Assembly: GCA_902514805.1 (NCBI GenBank)
Contig: CABXSF010000009.1
Coordinates: forward strand, 1 to 35,020
Direction: 5' to 3'
From: an uncultured Pelagibacteraceae bacterium
Lineage (GTDB): Bacteria; Pseudomonadota; Alphaproteobacteria; Pelagibacterales; Pelagibacteraceae
DNA: 35,020 nt
Position 1 is the stretch's first letter; each line of letters starts with the position of its first letter. Both the position numbers and the translations under genes were made by a program. Shown one piece after another: positions 1 to 11,089 of this stretch. The notes beneath the pieces were generated by a model. That model was not told the origin of the DNA, did not search any database, and saw only the letters and a program-made list of their open reading frames with translations.

Positions 1-1
1 T

Positions 2-478
<477 letters not shown>

Positions 479-516
479 CTTTAATCCTAATTTTTAAAAA
501 TTAAGTCTCTTTTATT

Positions 517-544
517 TTGCAATCTGTGCTAGAGAATGTATTAT
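517..544 (+). promoter_or_regulatory. Candidate sigma70 promoter of leuA
   Basis: TTGCAA at 517-522 and TATTAT at 539-544 are separated by 16 bases. Transcription would start near 551, giving a leader of about 18 bases before the leuA ATG at 569. There is no leader peptide or attenuator-like hairpin between the promoter and the start. This is judged by eye in AT-rich DNA, where such matches arise often. Confidence 0.4.
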
Positions 545-568
545 CTCAATTGTTAAAATAATTATTAC

Positions 569-2143
569 ATGAGCGATAAAGAAAAAGTTTATATCTTTGA
601 TACAACGATGAGAGATGGCGAGCAGTCACCTGGCGCATCTATGAGCGTTGAGGAAAAGATTCAAATCTCAAGGGTGTTTGACGAAATGGGAATTGATATC
701 ATTGAAGCAGGATTTCCAATTTCGTCTCCTGGTGATTTTGAAGCAGTATCAGAGATAAGTAAAAGTGTTAAAAATTCTATACCATGCGGATTATCTAGAG
801 CATTAAAAAAGGATATAGATGCATGTCATGAATCACTTAAGTTTGCAAAAAGATTTAGAATTCATACTTTTATTTCTACAAGTCCAGTCCATATGAAGCA
901 TAAACTTGATATGACTAATGACCAAGTTTTAGATGCAATAAAAGAAAGTGTTACTTACGCAAGAAAATTTACTAATGATGTGGAATGGTCATGTGAAGAT
1001 GGAACAAGAACAGATTTAGATTTTATGTGCAAAACAATTGAATTGGCAATTAAATGCGGAGCAACAACAATTAATATACCTGACACTGTTGGATATTCAA
1101 TTCCTGAAGAATTCGCTCGTACAATAACACATATAAAAAATAATGTGCCGAACATTGATAAAGCAATTATATCAGCACACTGTCATAATGATTTAGGTTT
1201 AGCAGTTGCAAATGCTTTAGCAGGTTTATCTGCAGGTGTAAGACAAATTGAATGTACTATAAATGGAATTGGAGAAAGAGCAGGTAACGCTGCGTTAGAG
1301 GAGATTGTTATGGCTATTAAAACAAGAAATGATCTAATGCCTTATGAAACAGGAATTAAAACAGAACTTATAAGCAAAGCCTCAAAAATAGTTTCAAACG
1401 CAACTGGATTTCCAGTTCAATTTAATAAAGCGATAGTTGGAAAAAATGCTTTTGCACACGAGTCAGGAATTCATCAGGATGGAATGTTAAAAAATAGAGA
1501 AACATACGAAATTATGACACCAGAAAGTGTTGGTGTCAAAAAGACATCTTTAGTAATGGGTAAGCATTCTGGAAGACACGCATTTAAAGATAAGTTAGGT
1601 GATTTAGGATATTCAGACTTAACAGACGATGTTGTTCAAGCCGCATTTGGAAAATTTAAAGTATTAGCAGATAAAAAAAAGCATGTTTATGATGAAGATA
1701 TCATTGCTTTAGTTGATGACAGCTTAATAATTGATAATAAAATAAATGCGATCAACCTTAAATCTTTAAAAGTTTTTGCAGGAACTGGGGAACCACAAAA
1801 AGCTGAGATGACACTGGATGTCTTTGGTGAAATAAAAAAAACTTCACAGACAGGAGATGGTCCTGTTGATGCGACATTTAAGTGTATCAAAGCGTTATAT
1901 CCCCATGACATGAAGCTTTTATTATATCAAGTTCATGCTGTGACAGAAGGCACTGACGCTCAGGCAACAGTAAGTGTCAAGATTGAGGAAAATGATAGAT
2001 CTACTGTTGGACAATCTGCAGATACTGATACACTCGTTGCTTCAGCAAATGCTTACTTGAATGCATTGAATAAAATGTTAATAAAGCGAGAGAAAAAAGC
2101 TATGAACGAAAGTATTAAACATCAAAAAGTCAAAGGAATTTAA
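569..2143 (+). CDS. leuA: 2-isopropylmalate synthase
   Basis: Catalyses the first committed step of leucine synthesis: acetyl-CoA condenses with 2-ketoisovalerate. At 524 residues it has the normal length of the long bacterial form. The HMGL-like TIM barrel opens with DTTMRDGEQSPG (residues 11-22), which carries the catalytic R15 and D16. It has the metal-binding H204 and H206 of HCHNDLGLA and the GIGERAGNAALEE motif near 233-245. The C-terminal regulatory domain (about 400-510) contains GDGPVDA and a DTD motif, so leucine feedback inhibition is likely. The ATG at 569 has no convincing Shine-Dalgarno site. The stop codon directly abuts the mreB ATG, so leuA and the mre genes may share a transcript. 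Confidence 0.97.
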   Translation: MSDKEKVYIFDTTMRDGEQSPGASMSVEEKIQISRVFDEMGIDIIEAGFPISSPGDFEAVSEISKSVKNSIPCGLSRALKKDIDACHESLKFAKRFRIHTFISTSPVHMKHKLDMTNDQVLDAIKESVTYARKFTNDVEWSCEDGTRTDLDFMCKTIELAIKCGATTINIPDTVGYSIPEEFARTITHIKNNVPNIDKAIISAHCHNDLGLAVANALAGLSAGVRQIECTINGIGERAGNAALEEIVMAIKTRNDLMPYETGIKTELISKASKIVSNATGFPVQFNKAIVGKNAFAHESGIHQDGMLKNRETYEIMTPESVGVKKTSLVMGKHSGRHAFKDKLGDLGYSDLTDDVVQAAFGKFKVLADKKKHVYDEDIIALVDDSLIIDNKINAINLKSLKVFAGTGEPQKAEMTLDVFGEIKKTSQTGDGPVDATFKCIKALYPHDMKLLLYQVHAVTEGTDAQATVSVKIEENDRSTVGQSADTDTLVASANAYLNALNKMLIKREKKAMNESIKHQKVKGI

Positions 2144-3178
<1,035 letters not shown>

Positions 3179-3184
3179 CAAGCG

Positions 3185-4045
3185 ATGCAAACAAACAGAG
3201 ATGATTTCATTATTGCAATCAGATCTGCATTTCTTAAAAAAGGAACTCAACAAAGATTTTCGCTAATAGCTCTTATACTTTTTTCAATTTTTATAATAGT
3301 ACTTGGTAAATATAATTTTAAAGGGGTTAGCTTTTTACAATTATCTATAAAAGAAATTGTCTATAGAACAACGTTTATTGTATCTGTTCCTGAAAACTTT
3401 GCAATAAGTAGCTATCAAAAAATACGTGATCATTTTAATTTATATTCAAATTACGAAAATTTAAAAAAAGATTATGAAAGTCTTAAGGCAACAAAATTAA
3501 ATACAGATTTCTTAAAATCTGAAAACGAAGCACTTAAATCTAAAATTAATGATGTATCTGCTCAATCATCTGAGCTGTTAGCAAAAGTCATAATAGATAA
3601 AAAAAGTCCATTTTTAAGATCTGTGATAATAAATAGAGGCAGTAAAGATAATGTGATTTTAGGAATGGCAGTTTTAGATGAAAAATTTCTTGTGGGAAAA
3701 GTTGTAGAAGTAAATTATTCAACTGCAAGGGTTTTATTATTATCTGATTTAAATAGCAAAATCCCAGTATCTATAGAGCCAAATGGCGTTCAATCAATAC
3801 TTTCAGGCAGTGGATCAAGTTTTGGAGAAATTCAATACATAAAGGAGGATTATGAATTAGAGAATGACTCTGAAATTTTTACTTCTGGATCAGGAGGAAT
3901 TTTTCGTTCGGGAATTCCAATTGGAAAAACGATTGCTAATAAGGAAATTGGCCTTGATACTATAAAAGTAAAATTCCACTCAGATTTTTCTCAATTACGT
4001 TTGGTAAAAATTGTATCTTTTGAAGAGGTAAAAAAAAATGATTGA
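3185..4045 (+). CDS. mreC: Rod-shape-determining protein MreC
   Basis: Periplasmic scaffold linking MreB/MreD to PBP2 and RodA. The 286-residue protein has a basic N-terminus, one membrane segment at about residues 23-40, and a predicted coiled coil around 90-125 (NYENLKKDYESLKATKL followed by SENEALKSKIND). The beta-rich MreC domain follows (VIINRGSKDNVILGMAVLD, then GSGGIFRSGIPIGK). It begins 6 bases after mreB and overlaps mreD by 8 bases, indicating translational coupling. Sequence outside the beta domain is weakly conserved in this family, but context and domain order make the call secure. Confidence 0.95.
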   Translation: MQTNRDDFIIAIRSAFLKKGTQQRFSLIALILFSIFIIVLGKYNFKGVSFLQLSIKEIVYRTTFIVSVPENFAISSYQKIRDHFNLYSNYENLKKDYESLKATKLNTDFLKSENEALKSKINDVSAQSSELLAKVIIDKKSPFLRSVIINRGSKDNVILGMAVLDEKFLVGKVVEVNYSTARVLLLSDLNSKIPVSIEPNGVQSILSGSGSSFGEIQYIKEDYELENDSEIFTSGSGGIFRSGIPIGKTIANKEIGLDTIKVKFHSDFSQLRLVKIVSFEEVKKND

Positions 4046-4547
4046 AATTTCGAAAATATCAATTTTAAATAAAATTTTTAATTCTTTACCAATTATTATA
4101 TTATTTATCTCAGTTCTTAATGAATTTGATTTTAACTATCTTAATTTTAAATATTTCTCTTTTAATTTTCCATTTATATTAATTTTTTACTGGAGCTTAA
4201 AAGGTGGAGAAAAGCTTGGATATGGCCTTGTTTTTGTTGCAGGATTGATAAACGATGTCGTTATTGGGTTACCTATGGGTATAAGCAGTCTTTCATATCT
4301 TTTAATTTGTGGTTTTGCGGTATACTTAAGAAATATAACCTTAAGGCCGAATTTAGTTAAAGATTGGCTTTTTTTTCTGTTCACTATCTCACTAGTGAAT
4401 TCAATACTTTATATTGTTCTAATTCTATTCTTTGGAATAGATATGAATTATTATTTCCTTTTTTTTAATATTATTTTTACATTTATGTTTTATTATATTT
4501 TTTCATATATTTTTGATTATTATTCAAAATTTAATATTACGAGATAA
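4038..4547 (+). CDS. mreD: Rod-shape-determining protein MreD
   Basis: Small integral membrane partner of MreC. The 169-residue protein is almost entirely hydrophobic and appears to have five or six membrane segments. The conserved MreD patch GLINDVVIGLPMGISS (about residues 70-87) is easily seen. Its ATG lies inside the 3' end of mreC (8-base overlap) and its stop is 2 bases before mrdA. The call rests on this patch and on its position between mreC and the PBP2 gene. Confidence 0.92.
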   Translation: MIEISKISILNKIFNSLPIIILFISVLNEFDFNYLNFKYFSFNFPFILIFYWSLKGGEKLGYGLVFVAGLINDVVIGLPMGISSLSYLLICGFAVYLRNITLRPNLVKDWLFFLFTISLVNSILYIVLILFFGIDMNYYFLFFNIIFTFMFYYIFSYIFDYYSKFNITR

Positions 4548-4549
4548 TT

Positions 4550-6528
4550 ATGTTTGGCAGTGGAGGAGATTCAGGATACAAAAAACTTAGCACAGTAAAT
4601 AGAAGAATGTTCATTATGACTGCTGCTAAACTAGTAATATTTGGTGGAATTATAACAAGACTTTTTAGTCTTCAAATAAATGAGAATAAAAAATATTTAA
4701 CCTTATCTGATAAAAATCGATTAAGAGAATGGAGGTTGCCACCCGTCAGAGGAGATTTTGAAGATTTTTTTGGAAATAAAATTGCCAGCAATCTCAAAGT
4801 TTATCAATTACATGTGGTACCTGAGCAAGTTGAGGATTTTAGATATTTAATGATAAGGCTAAGAGATATCTTAGATATAGACTCTAAAACTTTTAAAAAG
4901 ATTTTGAAGAAAAGAAGCCAGCAAAAATCTTGGGAAACGTTGATAATATCAGAGAATTTAAGCTGGGATCAGTTTGCAAAAATTAATTTTTACCTTCATG
5001 AATTATCAGGTGCTAAACCTGTTCTTTCAGTTGCAAGAAACTATCCTTATGATGAAAAATTTACTCATTTACTTGGATATGTTGCTCAAGCAAGTGAAAA
5101 AGACTTAATTGAAAATGAAGTTATTAAAAAAGTCACGTTCCCGGTTTAAGAGTTGGTAAAATTGGTTTAGAAAAAACTTATGAAAATCAATTGATTGGCT
5201 CAAATGGTATCCAAAGATATGAAGTAAATGCATATGGAAAACGAATTAACCAAATCGATTTTGTTGAAGGTAAAAAAGGAACCAATATTAAACTAACAGT
5301 CGATACAAAAATACAAGCTCAATGTAACGAACTTCTTAAAGATAAAGCTGGATCAATATGTGTAATGGACATTTATACAGGTGAATTAATTGCAATGCAT
5401 TCTTCCCCATCTTTCAACCCAAATTTATTTTTATATGGAATAAGTCATGACAATTGGAATGAAATACTGAATAATCCAAAAAAGCCTTTGATAAATAGAT
5501 CTATACAAGGTTTATACCCTCCCGGATCAACCATTAAGCCGATCGTTGCACTTTCCGCACTTGAAAATGATGTGATCTCAACAAAGTTTAAAGTTAACTG
5601 TACTGGCAAAACAGAAATGTACGGGCAAACATATCACTGTTGGAAAGACACAGGTCATGGCATCGTAGACTTAAGAAAAGCTCTTCAAGTGTCCTGTGAT
5701 ACCTTTTTTTATGAAATGTCAAGAAGACTTGGAGTGGATAGATTAAATCTTACAGCCAAAAAATTTGGTCTAGGTGAAAAGGTATTTAATGGAACTTACA
5801 ACGAAGAAAAAAAAGGATTAATACCATCAACACAATGGAAAAAGAATGCGTTAGGAAGAGGATGGGTTTTAGGAGAAACTTTAATTACTGGTATAGGCCA
5901 AGGATATATGCAGACAACTCCACTTCAACTATGTCTTATGACTGCTCAACTTGCAAATGGAGGTTTTAAGATTAAACCAAAAATAATCTACGATAAAAAA
6001 AGTGACTCTTATGAAAAAATAAAGGCTGAAATGGAAAAAAATAGAATTGAACTATTAAGCGACTTCCAACAAGATGATGCATTGGTTGACTTTTCTTTAG
6101 AGAAGAAAAAAGGTGATACTGATCTTTATAAACCTTTGTATAGAAACCAGGAAAATGTAAAATTTGTTCTTGAAGCTATGTTTGCATCTACAAACGAAGT
6201 CACAGGCACATCCTATTCATCAAGGATTAACGATAAAAAATACCAATTTGCAGGAAAAACTGGAACTTCTCAGGTCAAAAAAATTACAGAGATACAAAGA
6301 GAACTTGATCTAGATATATCTCAAATTCCTTATGAAGAAAGAGATCATGCTTTATATGTAGCATTTGGACCATATGTTAATCCAAGATATGCTTTAAGTG
6401 TTTTTGTGGAACATGGTGGTGCGGGAAGTTCTGCTGCAGCACCTTTAGCAAAAAAACTATTTAAAACAATCATTGATAGACACGAAGAGAGAGAAAAAAT
6501 AAGAGAAAAAAGTTTAATGGAAATATAA
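4550..6528 (+). CDS. mrdA: Penicillin-binding protein 2 (elongasome transpeptidase), frameshifted
   Basis: PBP2 cross-links peptidoglycan during side-wall growth together with RodA. The reading frame is split. Bases 4550-5149 encode the membrane anchor and start of the PBP dimerisation domain; the remainder continues in the -1 frame to 6528. Restoring one A to the six-A run at 5126-5131 gives EVIKKSHVPGLRVGKIGLE across the junction, a normal PBP2 sequence. The whole product would then be about 659 residues, the family's usual size. Active-site motifs are intact: STIK (Ser about residue 327), SCD for SxN, and KTGT (Lys about 570). Since mrdA is normally essential and everything else is conserved, a homopolymer sequencing or assembly error is the most likely explanation. 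A real recent mutation is possible. Confidence 0.9.
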
Positions 6529-7653
6529 ATGTTTAAAGAAACAGCACTAAGTGGACAAACAACATTCTTTCAAAAATTAAGGTCAATGGATTATATTCTT
6601 TTAATCTGTATTTTAATATTAGGAATCATAAGTTCTTTAGCAATGTATGCAACCGACGGAGGTGAACTTTTATACCATACAAAAAGTCATGTCTTAAGAT
6701 TTATAATTTTCTTTGTAATGATGTTTGCTCTCTCTTTCTTAAATATTAGATTTTGGCATGCAACTGGTTATCTATTTTATAGTGTAGTTTTGGGATTACT
6801 TATATGGGCATCTCTTTACGGCATTACTGCCTCTGGTTCTCAAAGATGGGTCGATTTGTACTTTATAAATCTTCAACCGTCAGAATTGATGAAAATTGCT
6901 ATTATAGTTTGTTTTGCAAAATTTTATCACAGAGCCCAGATAAATCAGATTAACAACTTTAAAAATTTACTTGTTCCAATGATGATATTGATTTTACCAA
7001 TATTATTAGTTGTCAGCCAACCAGACTTAGGAACTTCAATTTTAATTGCATTAAGTGGAATTATAGTGCTCTGGCTTGCGGGCATTAACTTAAAATATTT
7101 TATATATTCAGGTTTATTTTTATTAATTTCACTGCCCTTTGTTATTGCATTTTTAAAACCTTATCAAAAATTAAGAATTTTAACTTTTTTTAATCCTGAT
7201 AAAGATCCTTTAGGAGCCGGCTATCAAATTATTCAATCTAAAATAGCAATAGGATCAGGTGGTCTTACTGGAAAAGGTTTTTTAAAAGGAACACAAGGTT
7301 ACCTTGAGTTTTTACCTGAGAAACATACAGACTTTATTTTCACATTATTTTCTGAAGAACATGGTTTTATTGGGTCTTTAGCACTTTTATTTATTTACGG
7401 TGTTATTATTTACAGAGTTATAGATATAGGAAAAAACGCTAGAAGTTTTTTTGGTAAACTATTTTGTTTTGGATTTGCATCATCAATTTTTGTATTTATA
7501 ACAGTAAATATGTCTATGGTTTTAGGTTTGTTGCCAATAGTTGGTTCTCCTTTACCGATAATGTCTTACGGTGGTTCTTCAATGTTAGCAACGATGATAG
7601 GTTTTAGTATTGTGATGAGTACAAAAATTTACCAAAAGCAGCTTATTGCTTAA
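6529..7653 (+). CDS. rodA: Peptidoglycan glycosyltransferase RodA
   Basis: SEDS-family glycosyltransferase that polymerises lipid II for cell elongation, working with PBP2. The 374-residue protein has about ten membrane segments. It shows the family motifs QPSELMKI, QPDLGTS, and PEKHTDFIFT containing the catalytic aspartate (D268). It ends with the SEDS signature around GLLPIVGSPLPIMSYGGSS. The ATG directly follows the mrdA stop. It is the last gene of the mre operon; 42 bases separate it from the next gene. Confidence 0.97.
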   Translation: MFKETALSGQTTFFQKLRSMDYILLICILILGIISSLAMYATDGGELLYHTKSHVLRFIIFFVMMFALSFLNIRFWHATGYLFYSVVLGLLIWASLYGITASGSQRWVDLYFINLQPSELMKIAIIVCFAKFYHRAQINQINNFKNLLVPMMILILPILLVVSQPDLGTSILIALSGIIVLWLAGINLKYFIYSGLFLLISLPFVIAFLKPYQKLRILTFFNPDKDPLGAGYQIIQSKIAIGSGGLTGKGFLKGTQGYLEFLPEKHTDFIFTLFSEEHGFIGSLALLFIYGVIIYRVIDIGKNARSFFGKLFCFGFASSIFVFITVNMSMVLGLLPIVGSPLPIMSYGGSSMLATMIGFSIVMSTKIYQKQLIA

Positions 7654-7695
7654 TTTGTCGCAATAATTTTTTACTTTGATATTGTATCTTTAAGA

Positions 7696-8931
7696 ATGGG
7701 TAATACTAAAATTGGAATAGTAGGTGCTGGTATTCAAGGTGTCTGTAACGCTTTGTTTCTTCAAAAAAAAAACTACGAAGTGCATCTTTTTGACAGAGAA
7801 GAACCCGGCTCAGCAGCATCTTATGGAAATGCTGGTCATTTTTCACCATATGCATCTGTACCACTAAATAGACCAGACATATTAACAGATGTTCCTGCTA
7901 TGCTCATGAGCTCAACAGGACCATTAGCTTTGAAATGGAATTACGTTCCAAAAATGGTTCCATGGTTTTTTAAATTAATTAAAAATTGTACCTCAAAAAA
8001 GATGATGCATACAGCAAAATATATGCATCAAATTTTGGACTTAGCATTACCTGCTTATGACGAACTATTTGACGAAATTGATCTTGATGGTTTGGTAAAA
8101 AAAAATGGCATAATGTACGTTTGGACCAAAAAAAATATAGCTAGTAGAGAATTAGAAATAAAAATAAGGGAACAACTTGGTGTTGAACAACAATTAGTAA
8201 CCCCTAAAGAAATAACTGATTTAGAACCTAATTTAAAAAAATTTTATCATGGTGGAGTTTTTTATCCTAACGCAAGACACACCATAAACCCAAGGAAAGT
8301 ATTATTGAAATTGTTTGACCTATTTTTAAAAAAAGGCGGTAAATTCCAAAAAACAAACGTAGAAAATATTATATTTAATGGCGACACACCAATTGTAAAG
8401 ACTATCAATAAAGACATAATTTTTGATAAAGTAGTTGTTGCATGTGGAGCATTTTCAAAGAAACTAACTGATAATTTAAACGAAAAAATTCCTTTAGATA
8501 CTGAAAGGGGATATCATATTCACTTTAAAAACTGTGAACATTTAATTTCAAGACCTGTTGTTTTTGCAAATAGAGGTTTCGGTATGACACCAATGGAACA
8601 AGGTTTAAGGGTTGTTGGAACTGTCGAATTCGGAGGATTAGAAAATCCACTTTCAAAATCTAGAATTAAAAATTTAATAGATAATGCAAAATATATGCTT
8701 GATGGATTACCTGAGCATGAAGATGAATGGTTAGGATTTAGGCCAACACTTCCAGATTTTTTACCGATAATTGGAAGTTCAAAAAATCATAAAAATGTTT
8801 ATTATTCATTCGGTCACCATCATTTAGGATGGACTTTAGGGGCAATTTCCGGAAAAATAGTATCAAAAATGATTTCTGGAGAAAAAACCAATTTAGATTT
8901 GGAACCTTACAGTTCGGCAAGGTTTAATTAA
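7696..8931 (+). CDS. dadA: D-amino-acid dehydrogenase family FAD oxidoreductase
   Basis: The 411-residue protein belongs to the DAO superfamily. An N-terminal FAD-binding Rossmann motif GIVGAGIQG (about 7-15) is followed by a DREEPGSAASYGNAG segment typical of DadA-type D-amino-acid dehydrogenases, which oxidise D-alanine and other D-amino acids to 2-oxo acids at the inner membrane. The C-terminal GHHHLGWTLGAISGKIV and the closing EPYSSARF also match the DadA pattern. Substrate range cannot be read from sequence, so the symbol is a family-level call. It starts 42 bases after rodA and is followed by an EamA permease 2 bases downstream, suggesting one transcription unit through msrB. Confidence 0.82.
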   Translation: MGNTKIGIVGAGIQGVCNALFLQKKNYEVHLFDREEPGSAASYGNAGHFSPYASVPLNRPDILTDVPAMLMSSTGPLALKWNYVPKMVPWFFKLIKNCTSKKMMHTAKYMHQILDLALPAYDELFDEIDLDGLVKKNGIMYVWTKKNIASRELEIKIREQLGVEQQLVTPKEITDLEPNLKKFYHGGVFYPNARHTINPRKVLLKLFDLFLKKGGKFQKTNVENIIFNGDTPIVKTINKDIIFDKVVVACGAFSKKLTDNLNEKIPLDTERGYHIHFKNCEHLISRPVVFANRGFGMTPMEQGLRVVGTVEFGGLENPLSKSRIKNLIDNAKYMLDGLPEHEDEWLGFRPTLPDFLPIIGSSKNHKNVYYSFGHHHLGWTLGAISGKIVSKMISGEKTNLDLEPYSSARFN

Positions 8932-8933
8932 AC

Positions 8934-9830
8934 TTGATAAGAAAAATTAATTTTGCTTATATATTTCTATTTTTAGCAGTTTTATTTTGGTCTGGAAATT
9001 TTTTAGTTGGAAAATACGCTAGTTATCATCAAATTCCACCCTTTTCTTTAAATTTTTATAGATGGTTATTTGCGTGGCTTATTTTGATACCATTTACATA
9101 TAATGAAATTATTCTTAACAAAAATTATATAATAAATAATTATAAATTTTTTATTTTGTTAGGAATAACAAGTGTTACAGTTTTTAATTCCATAGTTTAT
9201 TATTCACTAAACTTTACCCAAGTTATTAGTGGCGTTCTCATGATTTCAACAATTCCAGTAATGATTATGTTTATCTCTTCGATATTAAAGATTGAGAAAG
9301 CTAACAAATTTCAATTTATTGGAGTAGCATTATCATTTTTGGGCGTCATCACGATTATTACAAAAGCTAATTTTGACGTTTTAAGAAATCTAAACTTTAA
9401 TAAAGGTGATTTGACTATGGTTGTTGCAATGTTATCTTGGGCGACATATTCAGCTTTACTTAAAGTAAAAAAACATGATGTATCTCAGCTTTGTTTATTA
9501 CAAATAATTATTTCTTTTGGTCTACTATTTTTAATTCCAGTTTATATTTTTGAGTTTATTTTAGGTTATCGTATTGAAATTAATTTACCTTTTACGCTAA
9601 CGCTCGCTTATGTTGTTTTATTTCCAGGCTTATTATCATTCATCTGTTGGATAAAAGGAATTTCATTGATTGGTCCAAATAGATCAGGAATTTTTTTACA
9701 CCTAATGCCAATATTAAGTGCGATAATGGCAATGATTATTTTTGATGAGAGATTTATGTTTTTTCATGCAACGGGAGCTTTATTCATTTTAAGTGGAATA
9801 TTAATATCTAATAAGAGAATAAGTAATTAA
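8934..9830 (+). CDS. EamA-family (DMT) transporter, TTG start
   Basis: A 298-residue permease with about ten hydrophobic segments and two EamA repeats. The first begins FWSGNFLVGKYA and the second near WATYSALLKV. Members export or import metabolites such as amino acids, but the substrate cannot be inferred. The only suitable start is TTG at 8934, two bases after the dadA stop; the next in-frame ATG is deep inside the first repeat. Its stop abuts the ATG of the deacetylase gene. Placement after a D-amino-acid dehydrogenase hints at amino-acid or amine transport, but this is only context. Confidence 0.88.
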   Translation: MIRKINFAYIFLFLAVLFWSGNFLVGKYASYHQIPPFSLNFYRWLFAWLILIPFTYNEIILNKNYIINNYKFFILLGITSVTVFNSIVYYSLNFTQVISGVLMISTIPVMIMFISSILKIEKANKFQFIGVALSFLGVITIITKANFDVLRNLNFNKGDLTMVVAMLSWATYSALLKVKKHDVSQLCLLQIIISFGLLFLIPVYIFEFILGYRIEINLPFTLTLAYVVLFPGLLSFICWIKGISLIGPNRSGIFLHLMPILSAIMAMIIFDERFMFFHATGALFILSGILISNKRISN

Positions 9831-10724
9831 ATGAACTTACCAATAATAAATCACGATGATTATGTTGCAAAAATAAATGATGATAATAAATTTCCTATTA
9901 AAAAATTTGGTGAACTTGCAAAATATCTGATAAGTGAAGGTGTTACTAAAAAATTTGTACAACCTGAATTTTGTTCTGTTGAAACATTAAGTAAAGCGCA
10001 TTCAGTAGACTATATTAATAAGATCAAAAATAAGAATTTAGATACCCAATCTCAAAAAAAAATAGGCTTTCCTTTAAATGATAGCGTAATTAATAGATCA
10101 TTTAGAGCTACAGGTGGAACAGTCTTAGCAAGTAAACTGGCTTTACAAAATCGTTTATCATGTAATACAGCAGGTGGAAGTCATCATGCAACACGTGATG
10201 AAGGAGCAGGTTATTGTGTTTTCAATGATGTGGCAGTTGCAGCTAAACATACGCTTTCAAAAAAAACTATTAAAAAGGTATTGATAATTGACTTAGATGT
10301 TCACCAAGGAAACGGAAATTCTGAAATTTTTAAAAAAGATAAATCAGTTTTTACCTTTAGTATGCATTGTAAATCAAATTACCCAGCAAAAAAATCAAAA
10401 AGTGATCTAGATATTGAATTAAAAGATAATACTGACGACAAGGAATATATTGATGTTTTAAAAAAGAATTTACTTATTTTAAATAAAGAAAACTTTGATT
10501 TAATTTTTTATATAGCTGGTGTTGATATTCATTATAATGATAGGTTAGGTAAATTAAAAATCTCAGATGAAGGTATAAAAAATAGAGAAGAATTAGTAAT
10601 ATCTAATTTTTTTGATAAAAAAATACCTTTATGTGGCGTATTGGGTGGTGGATATAACAAAGATTTTAAAAAATTAGTTGAGCTTCATGCAATTTTACAT
10701 AAATCTTGTGCATCAATATTATGA
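9831..10724 (+). CDS. Histone deacetylase / acetylpolyamine amidohydrolase family protein
   Basis: A zinc-dependent deacetylase-fold hydrolase of 297 residues. The active site is complete: tandem histidines H118-H119 in GGSHHATRDEGAGYCVFND, zinc ligands D156 and H158 in DLDVHQGNG, the third ligand D232 in AGVDIHYNDRLG, and the transition-state tyrosine Y275 in GGGY. Bacterial members act on acetylated polyamines, acetoin-related acetyl-lysines or other acylated amines, and the sequence does not decide between these. The ATG abuts the EamA stop and the last codons overlap msrB as ATGA. Co-location with a D-amino-acid dehydrogenase and a permease suggests small-molecule catabolism rather than protein deacetylation, which is inference. 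Confidence 0.88.
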   Translation: MNLPIINHDDYVAKINDDNKFPIKKFGELAKYLISEGVTKKFVQPEFCSVETLSKAHSVDYINKIKNKNLDTQSQKKIGFPLNDSVINRSFRATGGTVLASKLALQNRLSCNTAGGSHHATRDEGAGYCVFNDVAVAAKHTLSKKTIKKVLIIDLDVHQGNGNSEIFKKDKSVFTFSMHCKSNYPAKKSKSDLDIELKDNTDDKEYIDVLKKNLLILNKENFDLIFYIAGVDIHYNDRLGKLKISDEGIKNREELVISNFFDKKIPLCGVLGGGYNKDFKKLVELHAILHKSCASIL

Positions 10725-11089
10725 AAAAAATTAATTCAAAACTTTCTTCAGAACAAAAATTAATTCTATTTGAAGAGGCCACTGAAAGCCCAGGTTCAAG
10801 TATCTTAAATGAGGAAAAAAGAGAAGGATCTTATCATTGCGTAAATTGTGATGTAAAACTGTTCGACTCTAGCTCTAAATATGAAAGCGGTTCTGGTTGG
10901 CCTTCATTTTACGAGTCTTTACCCAACGCGTTTGAAACAAAAACTGACCATCATATTGGTTATGCAAGAACAGAGTATCATTGTAAAAATTGTGGTGGTC
11001 ATCATGGACATATATTTAATGATGGACCTAAACCAACTGGAAAAAGGTATTGTAATAATGGTTTATGTTTGGTGTTTAAAGAAAAATAA
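10721..11089 (+). CDS. msrB: Peptide-methionine (R)-S-oxide reductase MsrB
   Basis: Repairs oxidised methionine (R-sulfoxide) in proteins. From the ATG at 10721 the product has 122 residues. Two zinc-binding CxxC pairs are present (C40/C43 and C88/C91). Also present are the substrate loop GSGWPSF, the HHGHIF strand, and the catalytic cysteine C111 in GKRYCNN. A further upstream in-frame start at 10706 would lie deeper in the preceding gene. The 10721 start gives the standard ATGA overlap with the deacetylase stop and fits the family's N-terminus, so it is preferred. It converges with a glutaredoxin gene with no gap; both are redox-repair functions. Confidence 0.95.
   Translation: MKKINSKLSSEQKLILFEEATESPGSSILNEEKREGSYHCVNCDVKLFDSSSKYESGSGWPSFYESLPNAFETKTDHHIGYARTEYHCKNCGGHHGHIFNDGPKPTGKRYCNNGLCLVFKEK

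Noticed and set aside
488-503. 16-base palindrome TAATTTTTAAAAATTA after ilvC as a terminator
   Set aside because: It is composed only of A and T, has no loop room and no following U-tract; such palindromes are expected by chance in this DNA.
5126-5149. Programmed -1 ribosomal frameshift in mrdA
   Set aside because: The A-run is in the phase AAA-AAA-G rather than X-XXY-YYZ, P-site slippage would pair poorly, and PBP2 genes are not known to be frameshifted. An indel error explains the data more simply.
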